From: JAANXG01 sp049583715
GTDB lineage: Bacteria; Pseudomonadota; Gammaproteobacteria; Arenicellales; JAANXG01
Assembly: GCA_049583715.1 (NCBI GenBank)
Contig: JBAUWJ010000190.1
Coordinates: 1-64,000, forward strand
Length of the DNA stretch: 64,000 bases
Direction: 5' to 3'
The notes under the pieces were generated by a model. That model was not told where the DNA came from and did not search any database. It worked only from the letters and a program-made list of their open reading frames with translations. Below, one piece after another: positions 34,735 through 43,359 of this stretch. The position numbers and the translations under genes are program-made. Position 1 is the first letter of the stretch. Each line of letters begins with the position of its first letter.

Positions 34735-34965
34735 GATCCTCCACCTCAAACAAAAGGAGCAGCGTGGGGGCATGAACCGGGGAGGATCTTTGTCGAGCGT
34801 CTCGAGGCAGGAGCCGAGAGCGAGCCTGCTTCGGAGGTAATTGCGGCGTGTCGACAAAGACCCTCCCGGGTTCCTGCGGGGCGCTCCTCTACAAGCTCGG
34901 CAGGCCCCAGCAGCGCAGCACGATCAAACACTGCTTGTCGGAATGAATTCCGACCCACAAGGAAG
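34735..34965 (-). repeat. Composite palindromic repeat, copy B (core inverted relative to copy A)
   Basis: The two 27-base arms (34770-34796 and 34851-34877) pair with three mismatches and enclose a 54-base core. The palindrome GTCGGAATGAATTCCGAC lies at 34937-34954. Read on the minus strand, both flanks align with the flanks of copy A at 21661-21885. The core, however, has the copy A sequence on the plus strand, so it is flipped relative to its flanks. Together with 34643-34667, repeats account for most of the gene-free stretch 34417-35036. Confidence 0.85.
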
Positions 34966-35036
34966 TGGGGAGTGCCGGAGACCGTCGGGAATGAGAACCG
35001 ACCGACACACTTCGGATGTGGGGATGGAGTGCAGGC

Positions 35037-35774
35037 CTACTCCCCGAGCAGCAGGTCCTTGGCCTGGTTGACCTTGGCGGCGAGGTAGTCGGAGCCGCCG
35101 CGGTCGGGGTGCAGCTTCTGCATCAGGCGGCGATGCGCCTGGATGATCTCCTCGCGCGGAGCGCCCGGGCTGACGCCGAGGATCTGGCCGGCTTCGTCCT
35201 TGCTCATAGCCGTCGACTTCCCCGCCTGCGAGCGGTGCCCCTGCTGCTCCCAGCCGTTGTGATAGCGGTCGAGATAGCTCTGCAACAATGAAGCAGAGTC
35301 GCCGTCGTCGGCCTGATAGGCCTCGAGAAGCGAAAGCAGGTCGTCGATCCGTAGCTGCGACAGGCGTCTCCCGGCGAAACGTCCCTGCAATATCTCGCCG
35401 TCCATCTCACCCGTATCGTGGCTCAAAGTCATCCGGAGATACTTTGAGCTCACCTGCGACGACCCCGTGCCGGTGGCGCCCGCGGTACTCCGGGCACGCG
35501 CGTTTTGATAGTGGCCGTAGGCCTGGTTGAAAAGGGGTGCGTATCTGAGCAGCGACGACAGCAGGCGTCCCACGACGGGGACCGCCGCCGCCACCAGCCC
35601 GAACAGCCAGGGCAGCCTGCCGGTCACCACGAGCAGCAACGCCAGTCCCGCGACGACCCACAAGGCGCCCCGTCGAAGACTCGCCGCCACCCGCTTCGGA
35701 TCCTCCTTGAGCAGCCAGTTCACAAACACGACCGTCGCGACCACGACGGCGAACAGCAGGATCAGTCGCAGCAC
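35037..35774 (-). CDS. Membrane-anchored J-domain protein
   Basis: This 245-residue protein has two hydrophobic N-terminal segments (about 2-20 and 36-68), a TerB-like helical middle (MTLSHDTGEMDGEILQG, LSQLRIDDLLSLLEAYQ), and a C-terminal J domain (about 190-245) with HPD in RRLMQKLHPDRGGSDYL. A C-terminal J domain behind a membrane anchor suggests recruitment of DnaK to the inner membrane. It starts at GTG 35774, three bases after the stop of the VWA-like gene, so the two are probably co-expressed. Confidence 0.85.
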   Translation of the reverse strand: MLRLILLFAVVVATVVFVNWLLKEDPKRVAASLRRGALWVVAGLALLLVVTGRLPWLFGLVAAAVPVVGRLLSSLLRYAPLFNQAYGHYQNARARSTAGATGTGSSQVSSKYLRMTLSHDTGEMDGEILQGRFAGRRLSQLRIDDLLSLLEAYQADDGDSASLLQSYLDRYHNGWEQQGHRSQAGKSTAMSKDEAGQILGVSPGAPREEIIQAHRRLMQKLHPDRGGSDYLAAKVNQAKDLLLGE

Positions 35775-35777
35775 GGA

Positions 35778-36488
35778 TCAGCGGCCGGGATCGAGTTGTC
35801 GGGTCAATTGCTTCACGGATTCATGCCTGCCGGCGCTGAACTCCTCCAGGGCGCGCCTGCCGCCCGCCGCGTACACGGCTACGGCACTCAGCAGGTCGCG
35901 AAGCTGCGCGGCGCTGGTGTGGTCGAAGGGGCAGGCCGCGCCGTGCGTCAGGCGGGCAATGGCTTGGAACACCTCGACGGTGTGCGGGTCGTTGCCCTCG
36001 AAGAACAGGAACGCCGGCACACCCAGAATCCCGAGTTGTCCCGCCAGGCGAGCCAGTTGCCCCGTATCCTCCTCGACGCAGTCGCCTATGAACACCAGGG
36101 CGTTCACCTTCGACCGGCGCGCCTCTTTCAGCACGTGCCGCAGCACCTTCCCGATCTGGGTCAGGCCGCCGAGACAGAAGACCGCGCGCATGCGCCGCAC
36201 CAGCTCGAGGGACGATGCATACCACGGGCTGACGCTGAACTCGGCATAGCCGCGGTAAAAGCAAAGCTGCACCTCGAGCCCCCCGAGCCGGCCCGCGGCC
36301 TCGAACATGTTTCCCTGGATGCCGCAGGCCCGGTCCCAGGTGGGCTCACGGCTGGCGGTGGCATCCAGGGCAAAGATCAAGCGTCCGCGCACCCCCGTCG
36401 CGGACTTGACCGGCATCCGTCTCGCGCGCTCGACGAACGCTTCGATGTCCCCCTTCGTGGATCGGGTGGGAAGCCTGTCGTCAGGCAT
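35778..36488 (-). CDS. VWA-fold protein
   Basis: This 236-residue protein has a von Willebrand factor A-like fold. RLIFALDATASREPTWDRA gives a MIDAS-like D-x-T-x-S, followed by LEVQLCFYRGYAEF, GGLTQIGKVLRHVL and VNALVFIGDCVEEDTGQLARLAGQLG. There is no signal peptide, so it should be cytoplasmic. VWA proteins usually mediate metal-dependent protein contacts, often with AAA+ ATPases or chaperones. Here it is paired with a membrane J-domain protein three bases downstream. The pair may act together, but the process is unknown. Confidence 0.8.
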   Translation of the reverse strand: MPDDRLPTRSTKGDIEAFVERARRMPVKSATGVRGRLIFALDATASREPTWDRACGIQGNMFEAAGRLGGLEVQLCFYRGYAEFSVSPWYASSLELVRRMRAVFCLGGLTQIGKVLRHVLKEARRSKVNALVFIGDCVEEDTGQLARLAGQLGILGVPAFLFFEGNDPHTVEVFQAIARLTHGAACPFDHTSAAQLRDLLSAVAVYAAGGRRALEEFSAGRHESVKQLTRQLDPGR

Positions 36489-36642
36489 GGCTCAAGGCAT
36501 CTCGACTGCGTTGATCTCGGAAGAATGACTATACCGCAGGAGCCCGCGGCGCACATTCTCTCAGTGCACCGCCGCTCGAAACGCCGGAGATTTTCGAGTA
36601 CTCTCGGCCTTCACCCTGCTGTCGAACGACCACCGGACCACC

Positions 36643-37950
36643 GTGGCTAACACTGAATTCGTTGATGATTTTCTGGCTTTTCTGAGGGCTTCTCCGACAC
36701 CGTTCCACGCCGTCGCCAACATCGCCGGCCGCCTCGAGCGGAGCGGGTTTGTCCGTCTGCGCGAGCACGAGGACTGGCGACTCGACAAAGACGGACGCTA
36801 TTACGTCGTGCGCAACGGCTCATCCATCGTCGCCTTCTCCAACACCGGGGAGCCCGGCATCCAGGGCATACGCATGGTCGGGACGCACACCGACAGCCCG
36901 TGCCTCAAGATCAAGCCGCGGCCGGAGCGCGTCAAGAACGGCTACTTCCAACTCTCCGCGGAGGTCTACGGGGGGGCGCTGTTGAACCCGTGGTTCGACC
37001 GCGATTTGTCCATCGCCGGCCGGGTCACCCTGCAGACCGGCGACCGGTCGCTGGTCCACCGGCTGATCGACTTCGAGCGACCCCTGGGCGTGATCCCGAG
37101 TCTCGCCATCCATCTCGACCGGGAAGCCAACAACAGCCGCTCCATCAACGCACAGACGGATATCCTCCCGCTCCTGCTGCGGACAAGCGAAGAAGGGCTC
37201 GAGTTGCGCAGCCTGTTGGCGGACCGGCTGGCGAAGGAGCATCCGGACTATGCATCGGCCGAAATCCTGGATTTCGAGCTATGCCTGTACGATACGCAGC
37301 CGCCCGCGGTGGTCGGAGTCAGGGATGAATTCATCAGTGGCGCGCGGCTGGACAACCTCGCGAGCTGCTTCATCGCCGTGCGCGCCATCGTCGACCACGA
37401 GCACACCCGGCCCGTGCTGATGGTCTGCAACGACCACGAAGAGGTCGGCAGCCAGTCGGCCGTGGGCGCCGACGGCCCGTTCCTGCGCGACGTGATCCAT
37501 CGCTGGCTGGGGGATCGCAGCGCCATGGCGGGCGCCATGGACAGCTCCCTGCTGGTGTCGGCCGACAACGCCCACGGGGTGCACCCCAACTACCCGGACA
37601 AGCACGACGAGAATCACGGCCCTGTCCTGAATGGCGGACCGGTAATCAAGGTCAACCAGAGCCAGCGCTACGCCACCAACAGCGAGACCGGCAGCATCTT
37701 TCGGGCGATTTGCCTCTCCGCCGAGGTGCCGGTACAGAGCTTCGTCTCCCGGGCCGACATGGCCTGCGGCACGACCATCGGGCCGATCACGGCGGGTGGC
37801 GTGGGCGTCAAGACAGTCGACGTCGGAATTCCACAGCTCGCGATGCATTCCATTCGCGAGACCTGCGGGGCCGCGGACCCCGAATACCTGTACCGGGCGC
37901 TGAAGGCCTTTTTCGATACGGAGCAGCTTCAGGCGGCAGAAGCTTTCTAG
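36643..37950 (+). CDS. apeB: M18-family aminopeptidase
   Basis: This 435-residue zinc aminopeptidase carries the M18 metal and catalytic segments MVGTHTDSPCLKIKP (His), SGARLDNLASC (Asp), CNDHEEVGSQSAVGA (Glu pair), MDSSLLVSADNAHGVHPNY (Asp) and GIPQLAMHSIRE (His). It removes acidic or neutral N-terminal residues from peptides in the cytoplasm. The start is GTG 36643. The stop TAG at 37948-37950 lies within the terminal CTAG of a MITE-like element, matching the arrangement at 17988. Confidence 0.93.
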   Translation: MANTEFVDDFLAFLRASPTPFHAVANIAGRLERSGFVRLREHEDWRLDKDGRYYVVRNGSSIVAFSNTGEPGIQGIRMVGTHTDSPCLKIKPRPERVKNGYFQLSAEVYGGALLNPWFDRDLSIAGRVTLQTGDRSLVHRLIDFERPLGVIPSLAIHLDREANNSRSINAQTDILPLLLRTSEEGLELRSLLADRLAKEHPDYASAEILDFELCLYDTQPPAVVGVRDEFISGARLDNLASCFIAVRAIVDHEHTRPVLMVCNDHEEVGSQSAVGADGPFLRDVIHRWLGDRSAMAGAMDSSLLVSADNAHGVHPNYPDKHDENHGPVLNGGPVIKVNQSQRYATNSETGSIFRAICLSAEVPVQSFVSRADMACGTTIGPITAGGVGVKTVDVGIPQLAMHSIRETCGAADPEYLYRALKAFFDTEQLQAAEAF

Positions 37951-38080
37951 GGAAGCTCTGATTAATGCCGTCATTGCGAGGAGCGACGCGACGAAGCAAT
38001 CCAGAAAGCGTGCAATGGCAGGCATCCTGGATTGCTTCGCTGCGCTCGCAATGACAACGTGTTAATCAGAGCTTCCCTGG
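37947..38080 (+). mobile_element. MITE-like hairpin element, copy 2
   Basis: This 134-base element starts CTAGGGAAGCTCTGATTAAT and ends with the inverted complement followed by CTGG. The inner palindrome gccgtcattgcgaggagc ... gctcgcaatgac is the same as in copy 1 (17853-17991), which is in the opposite orientation. It follows the apeB stop directly and may also serve as its transcript-end hairpin. Confidence 0.85.
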
Positions 38081-38198
38081 CTTGATCGTCGGTGCGACCG
38101 CACAGTTTCTCCCTCGCAGGACCGCTCCCCAAGAGAGAGGTATCGCAAGAACGCTTGCGCTCGCTCCGGCAGCCGGCACTCGCCGATTCGCACCCGCC

Positions 38199-39191
38199 TC
38201 AGGATCGATGGACGAGGGAACCGGAGCGAAAGAGGTCGTTGATCCGAACCCCACCAAGCAGCTCGCGCGCACTCATGGCGAGGCCGGGTTCCACCAGCCG
38301 CAGGTCCGACGCGAATCGACCCACCAGTGATTCCGCGGTTCCGCCCGCCGCGAGGTACGCATCCAATGAGGCGGAGCCGTCGCGCTTGCTCAAACGCCGC
38401 CCCTCATCGTCCCGCACCACGGGCACGTGCCAGTACCGGGGCGTTGGAAGGCCCAGCGCTTCCTGAAGCGCGATCTGCCTCGGGGTAGAGTCCATCAGGT
38501 CCTGACCGCGCAGAACATCGGTGACGCCCATCGAGGCATCGTCCACCACTACGGCGAGCTGGTAGGCGAAGACGTCGTCGCGGCGCTTGACAACGAAATC
38601 GCCGACGTCGCGCCCGAGGTCCTGGACATACATACCACCAAGGCAATCATGGAAGCGAACCTCGCCGTCGCCGACTGCGAATCTCCACGCCGGTGCCATT
38701 TCCGGCTGCGCCGCCGGCGACCTCGCCCACCCCGGCGTCGAGGGCCGGCACGTCCCGGGGTAGATGGGAGCGGCGCCGTGCGGCGCGCTCGCCGCGTCGC
38801 GGATGTCCTTCCGGGAGCAGAAGCAGGGGAAGAGGCGACCGCTCTCCTCGAGCTGCCGAAAGGCCGCCTCGTACCAGCCGGTTCGTTCGAGCTGAGTGTA
38901 AGGACCGAGGGCGCCGCCGAGATCGGGGCCTTCGTCCCAGTCCAGACCCAGCCGCCGCAGGTCGCGCAGGATCTTCTGCGCACAGCCCGCCCGGTTGCGT
39001 GGCCGGTCGAGGTCCTCCATACGCAGGACGAATACACCCCCAGCGAGGCGCGCCTGCAGCCACGCCAGTAGCGCGGTGCGCAGGTTGCCAAGGTGCAGCT
39101 CGCCGGTCGGACTCGGGGCGTAGCGGCCGCAAGGCGCCCCGCCGCGGATCGCATCGACGCGCTCGAGCAGCCGACGGGTACTGCCAATCAT
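38199..39191 (-). CDS. gluQ: Glutamyl-Q tRNA(Asp) synthetase
   Basis: This 330-residue truncated glutamyl-tRNA synthetase attaches glutamate to queuosine at position 34 of tRNA(Asp). The HIGH-like GRYAPSPTGELHLGNL, KMSKS-like GRRLSKRDGS and zinc ligands in FPCFCSRKD...YPGTCR are present. The anticodon-binding domain of GltX is absent. ATG 39191 is preferred; a GTG at 39230 would add 13 residues. In many gammaproteobacteria the gene follows dksA, which is not seen here. Confidence 0.92.
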   Translation of the reverse strand: MIGSTRRLLERVDAIRGGAPCGRYAPSPTGELHLGNLRTALLAWLQARLAGGVFVLRMEDLDRPRNRAGCAQKILRDLRRLGLDWDEGPDLGGALGPYTQLERTGWYEAAFRQLEESGRLFPCFCSRKDIRDAASAPHGAAPIYPGTCRPSTPGWARSPAAQPEMAPAWRFAVGDGEVRFHDCLGGMYVQDLGRDVGDFVVKRRDDVFAYQLAVVVDDASMGVTDVLRGQDLMDSTPRQIALQEALGLPTPRYWHVPVVRDDEGRRLSKRDGSASLDAYLAAGGTAESLVGRFASDLRLVEPGLAMSARELLGGVRINDLFRSGSLVHRS

Positions 39192-39364
39192 TCGGGGGGC
39201 GGGGTCAGCTCCGGGTTGGCCGGCAATCACCGCCGGCGCTGCTTACGGCCGGCTCCAGACGGTAGGACCCCCGCGGCCCGGGGGCCAGGAGGCGCCCCGT
39301 CCGGGCGCCTGTTGTCACTACGCAGGACGACACCATGCGCCCTGCGGCCAGCTCATCCACACGG

Positions 39365-39688
39365 CTATTTCTTCTCGGCATTCTCGACCATGTAGTCCAC
39401 ACCGGCCTTGACTTCGTCGTCGCTGAGGTTGGTGAACCCGCCCTTGGGTGGCATGGTGCCCTTCTTGCCCGTGAAGCCGTTGATGGCGTCCTTATACAGG
39501 GTGTCCTTGCCCTTGGCGATGTGGGGCGCCCAGGCGTCGGCATCACCGAATTTCGGCGCGCCGGCGACACCCTGCCCGTGGCAAACCACGCAGTTCTGCT
39601 CATAAACGGCCTTGCCGTCGACCGCGAAGGCCTGGCCGGACATCACGGCCGCGCCCAGCAACACGCCGGCAATCACTGTCTTCTTCAT
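39365..39688 (-). CDS. Periplasmic cytochrome c5-like protein
   Basis: This 107-residue protein has a signal peptide (KKTVIAGVLLGAAVMSGQAFA), a class I haem site CVVCH (Cys33, Cys36, His37) and a likely axial Met79 in GTMPPKGGF. The size and the GTMPPKGG motif fit the c5 group of small electron carriers. AAGAGG lies seven bases before ATG 39688. It is probably a stand-alone gene between gluQ and prfC. Confidence 0.9.
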   Translation of the reverse strand: MKKTVIAGVLLGAAVMSGQAFAVDGKAVYEQNCVVCHGQGVAGAPKFGDADAWAPHIAKGKDTLYKDAINGFTGKKGTMPPKGGFTNLSDDEVKAGVDYMVENAEKK

Positions 39689-39794
39689 TTGCTTTACCTC
39701 TTGAGTTGGTTGAATCTTTGCATTGACCGCGCGAACGGTAGACCTGCTCCCGGACTTCCCAATAGATCTATATCAAGTGAAGCTTAAGAAAGAC

Positions 39795-41372
39795 TTATAT
39801 CTCCCGTGTCGCACGAAACTCGACGCTCGGCCATCTCTCCTGAGTCAACTGCAGATTGACCCGGTTCGGCGCGATGTAGGCAAGGCTGCCGGCACCGTCC
39901 GTCGCCAGGTGGTCGGATACCTTGTTTCGGAAGTCCAGCTCGGTCTTCGCGTCGGGGCAGGACACCCAGCGGGCGGTCGAGACCGGGACCGCCTCGAAGG
40001 CGGCATCGACGCCGTACTCCGTCTTCAGCCGGTGCGCCACCACGTCGAACTGCAGGGAACCCACCGCACCGAGGATCAGGTCATTGCTGTTGAGAGGCTT
40101 GAACACCTGGGTCGCGCCTTCTTCGCTGAGCTGCACCAGGCCCTTCTGCAGGGCCTTGGCGCGCAGGGGGTCGCGCAGTTGGACGCGCCGGAAGAGCTCC
40201 GGGGCGAAGTTCGGTATACCCGAGAATTTGAGGCTCTCGCCCTCGGTGAAAGTGTCACCGATCTGGATCGTGCCGTGATTGTGCAGGCCGATGATGTCGC
40301 CGGCGTAGGCGTCGTCGGCCTGCTCACGGCGCGCGGCCATGAACGTAATGGCGCTGTGGATGGTGACATCCCGGCCGATCCGCACGTGGCGGAGCCTCAT
40401 CCCCTTGTTGAACTTCCCGGAGTTCACCCTGAGGAAGGCGATCCGGTCGTGGTGGGCCGGGTCCATGTTGGCCTGGATCTTGAACACCACCCCCGTGAAT
40501 TTCTCCTCCTGCGGGCGCACGACGCGCTCCAGGGCCTCCCGCGGTTGAGGCTGAGGAGCGTAAGCCACGAAGTTGTCGAGCAGCTCCTCGACGCCCCAGT
40601 CGTTCAGTGCCGAGCCGAAGAACACGGGGGTCTGCCGGCCTCGCAGGTAGCGTTGAGGGTCGAAGGCATGGCTGGCGCCCCGCACGAGATCGATTTCCTC
40701 GCGCAGCCGCTCGGCGTCGAAGCCGAGCAGCGCCGCCAGCTCGGGATTGTCGAGTCCCTCGACCCGCCTGTCCTCGCGCGGGTTGCCGGGACGCCCACCG
40801 ATCAAATGGACGCTGTCGTCGAACACGCGGTACAGGCCGCGAAAGCCCTTGCCCGACCCGATGGGCCAGGTCATCGGCGCGCACTCGATCTTCAGAACCG
40901 ATTCCACTTCGTCCATCAGCTCGATGGCGTCGCGACCCTCGCGGTCCATCTTGTTGATGAAAGTCATGATGGGCGTGTCCCGCAGCCGGCAGACCTCCAT
41001 GAGCTTGATGGTCCGCTCCTCCACCCCCTTGGCGGAGTCGATCACCATCAGGCAGGAGTCCACTGCCGTCAGGGTGCGGTAGGTGTCCTCCGAGAAATCA
41101 GCATGGCCGGGGGTATCCAGGAGGTTGACGATCCGGCCGCCGTGCTCGAACTGCATGACGGAGGAGGTCACCGAGATGCCCCGCTGCTTCTCGAGCTCCA
41201 TCCAGTCCGAAGTCGCGTAGCGTCCGGCCTTGCGCGCCTTCACCGTACCTGCCATCTGAATGGCGCCTCCCCTCAGGAGGAGCCGCTCGGTCAGCGTGGT
41301 CTTGCCCGCGTCCGGATGCGAAATAATCGCGAATGTGCGGCGTTTGGCCACCTGGGTACGAAAATCGGTCAT
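39795..41372 (-). CDS. prfC: Peptide chain release factor 3
   Basis: This 525-residue translational GTPase recycles RF1/RF2 from terminating ribosomes. The GTPase motifs are G1 SHPDAGKTTLTERLL, G2 KQRGISVTSSVM, G3 LLDTPGHADFSEDTYRTL and G4 FINKMDREG. The RF3-specific C-terminal domain contains QKGLVQLSEEGATQVF and GAVGSLQFDVVAHRLKTEY. ATG 41372 (MTDFRTQVAKRRTF) fits the family; the open frame continues upstream without homology. Confidence 0.97.
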   Translation of the reverse strand: MTDFRTQVAKRRTFAIISHPDAGKTTLTERLLLRGGAIQMAGTVKARKAGRYATSDWMELEKQRGISVTSSVMQFEHGGRIVNLLDTPGHADFSEDTYRTLTAVDSCLMVIDSAKGVEERTIKLMEVCRLRDTPIMTFINKMDREGRDAIELMDEVESVLKIECAPMTWPIGSGKGFRGLYRVFDDSVHLIGGRPGNPREDRRVEGLDNPELAALLGFDAERLREEIDLVRGASHAFDPQRYLRGRQTPVFFGSALNDWGVEELLDNFVAYAPQPQPREALERVVRPQEEKFTGVVFKIQANMDPAHHDRIAFLRVNSGKFNKGMRLRHVRIGRDVTIHSAITFMAARREQADDAYAGDIIGLHNHGTIQIGDTFTEGESLKFSGIPNFAPELFRRVQLRDPLRAKALQKGLVQLSEEGATQVFKPLNSNDLILGAVGSLQFDVVAHRLKTEYGVDAAFEAVPVSTARWVSCPDAKTELDFRNKVSDHLATDGAGSLAYIAPNRVNLQLTQERWPSVEFRATREI

Positions 41373-41557
41373 GGATTGAAGGCTAGCGGAACCAGTGCTT
41401 ACGGGGCGGCGAATTATAGCGAAACGGCGAGGCGACCGGACAAGGCCCCAAAACCACGAAATCGCCATAACTTTGCCTTTCAAAGCTAATGGTTGTCCCC
41501 TATAAATTATTCAAGGGGAGGAGGCCGCCAGGGACGATAACGACGGGGGAGAGAAGT

Positions 41558-41788
41558 ATGACGCACAGCCCGAACAACGACGCAGCGCCGGTGGGCGTAG
41601 TACCGCGCCGCCGCGCCGCATCCATAGAGCCGCTGATGTCCGACACCCTGGATGTCTGTACGGTGGCCGAGGGCGTGGCGTCACCGGGGCCGGGGCGCAG
41701 TCTCCCGCCGCTGCCGCACTGGCTTTCCGCCATGGCCTCGGTCGGCGTGGTCGCCGCGGCCCTGGAGTGGATGAAGCTCACCCGCTGA
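41558..41788 (+). CDS. Small hypothetical protein
   Basis: This 76-residue frame starts MTHSPNNDAAPVG, preceded by the purine-rich GGGGGAGAGAAGT directly upstream, a good ribosome-binding site. The C-terminus (HWLSAMASVGVVAAALEWMKLTR) contains a weakly hydrophobic segment. No family is recognised. It is divergent from prfC and isolated. The upstream extension to 41489 has no support. Confidence 0.45.
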   Translation: MTHSPNNDAAPVGVVPRRRAASIEPLMSDTLDVCTVAEGVASPGPGRSLPPLPHWLSAMASVGVVAAALEWMKLTR

Positions 41789-41880
41789 GCTCCACCCCTG
41801 TGCCACGGCCGCGCGGAGCGCCCGCCGGGTGATTACCTGGTCCGGCACGCGGCCGTGCCTGGCGCGACGCCTCCCCACCA

Positions 41881-42384
41881 TCACAGGTCGTAGAGCGTCT
41901 CGTCCACCTTGGGCGGCAGATACCTGCGCCGCAGGTCGTCCATCAGTTTCCTCGGCTTCACCGCGAAGGGCTCCTCTTCTTCCAGCATGTCCCCCATCTC
42001 GGCTTCGATCTGCTCGGCGTCCTCTCCGGCCTCCATCCGGCTGATCGCCTCCTCCATGCCGCCGCTCAGCTTGAGGCCGGTGGTGTCGAACAGCCTGCGC
42101 ATCATCCTGGCCGCCTGGCGCGGGTCGTTCTCGTCCAGGTTCTCCATCTCACCCGCCATCGACATCATGGCCTTCTCGAGCCTGTCGTCATCCAGGTTGT
42201 CCAGCATGTCGTCGCCTTCCTTCTCCTCGCGGCCCTTGGAGATCGCAAACAGCGACACCTGGCGCCGCAGGCGATGGTTCTCACCGGCCACGGGACATAC
42301 CGGCACCTTGTCCGTGTTGATGCGACGGGAATAGAAGTTATAGACCGTGTGACAGTCGGGGCAATAGAACTCATAGATCGGCAT
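41881..42384 (-). CDS. FmdB-type zinc-ribbon protein
   Basis: This 167-residue protein starts MPIYEFYCPDCHTVYNF, an FmdB-like zinc ribbon with CPDC and a second site at VPVCPVAGENH. A long acidic, methionine-rich helical region follows (about 55-150: DDMLDNLDDDRLEKAMMSM, GEDAEQIEAEMGDMLEEEE), unlike the short FmdB regulators. It may bind a partner through the acidic region. It lies four bases after the ppsR stop and is probably co-transcribed with it. The function is unknown. Confidence 0.78.
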   Translation of the reverse strand: MPIYEFYCPDCHTVYNFYSRRINTDKVPVCPVAGENHRLRRQVSLFAISKGREEKEGDDMLDNLDDDRLEKAMMSMAGEMENLDENDPRQAARMMRRLFDTTGLKLSGGMEEAISRMEAGEDAEQIEAEMGDMLEEEEPFAVKPRKLMDDLRRRYLPPKVDETLYDL

Positions 42385-42388
42385 AGGC

Positions 42389-43210
42389 TTACATCAGGTC
42401 CCTGTTCAGGTTGACCTTGTGCAGAATCGTGGTTGCGATCTCCTCGACGGACTTCGCCGTGGTGTTGACGAACGGGATGCGCTCGCGTCGATAGAGCGCC
42501 TCCGCCTGGGCGACTTCGTACTCGCACTGCCGGAGCTGGGCGTACCTGCCCTTGTCGTAGCGGGCCTGCCTGATCTGGCGAAGCATCTCCGGATCGATCG
42601 TCAAGCCGAACAGCTTCCCGCGGTGGCGGATGATTTTGTCCGGCAGTCGGGCGCGCTCGAGGTCTTCTTCGAGGAGAGGGAAATTGGCCGTCGAAATCCC
42701 GTAGTGCAATGCGAGATACAGCGAGGTCGGGGTCTTCGCGGTCCGGGACACGCCGACGATCACGAGTTCCGCGTGATCGTAGTGGTTGGCGTTCATGCCG
42801 TCGTCGGTGCGCATCGTGAAGTTCAAGGCGCTGATGCGCGCCGTGTACTTGTTCGGGTTCAATACCCCGTGGGAACTGCCGATGCTGTGCTCGGACTCGA
42901 GGTCGAGCTCCCGCTCCAGCGGCGCCAGGAAGTGATCGAACAGATCGAACAACACTCCGTTGCCGGAGGCGATGATCTCTCGGATCTCATCGTCTGCGAG
43001 CGTCGCGAATATCAGCGGCCGGGCGCCTGACTTGTCGCAGGCTTCGTTGATCTTCCGTACCGCGTCGCGTGCCTTCTCCGGTGTATCCACGAAAGGCAGC
43101 GCGACCGTCTTGAACCGGAGACTCGGGAAATGACACAGCAGGCTGATACCGAGGCTCTCGGCGGTGATCCCGGTGCGGTCGGACACTGTAAAGACGTAAC
43201 GATCTACCAT
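42389..43210 (-). CDS. ppsR: PEP synthase regulatory protein (kinase/pyrophosphorylase)
   Basis: This 273-residue DUF299 protein starts MVDRYVFTVSDRTGITAESL and contains IIASGNGVLFDLFDHFL, HYDHAELVIVGVSRTAKTPTSLYLA (P-loop-like) and FGLTIDPEMLRQIRQAR. PpsR inactivates PEP synthase by ADP-dependent phosphorylation and reactivates it by phosphorolysis. It is divergent from ppsA, its target, which fits the function. The frame remains open to 43510 through a repeat element, but ATG 43210 gives the family start. Confidence 0.94.
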   Translation of the reverse strand: MVDRYVFTVSDRTGITAESLGISLLCHFPSLRFKTVALPFVDTPEKARDAVRKINEACDKSGARPLIFATLADDEIREIIASGNGVLFDLFDHFLAPLERELDLESEHSIGSSHGVLNPNKYTARISALNFTMRTDDGMNANHYDHAELVIVGVSRTAKTPTSLYLALHYGISTANFPLLEEDLERARLPDKIIRHRGKLFGLTIDPEMLRQIRQARYDKGRYAQLRQCEYEVAQAEALYRRERIPFVNTTAKSVEEIATTILHKVNLNRDLM

Positions 43211-43359
43211 TCTTTTCCAGTACAATAACGCCCTTTCTATTGGCCGGTACCCGTTTCTCCAGTGCCTGACCGCGTCACCGCGGGCGGCGCCAGGGACTCG
43301 CCGCGAACCGGGCGGCACGGGCGGCCAGACTCCTCCGCGTGCCGGTGCGGCGCGTATTC

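Noticed and set aside
33298..34857. A 519-codon minus-strand frame across the FAH gene and repeat copy B.
   Set aside because: It is antisense to a well-supported FAH-family gene and reads through palindromic repeat DNA.
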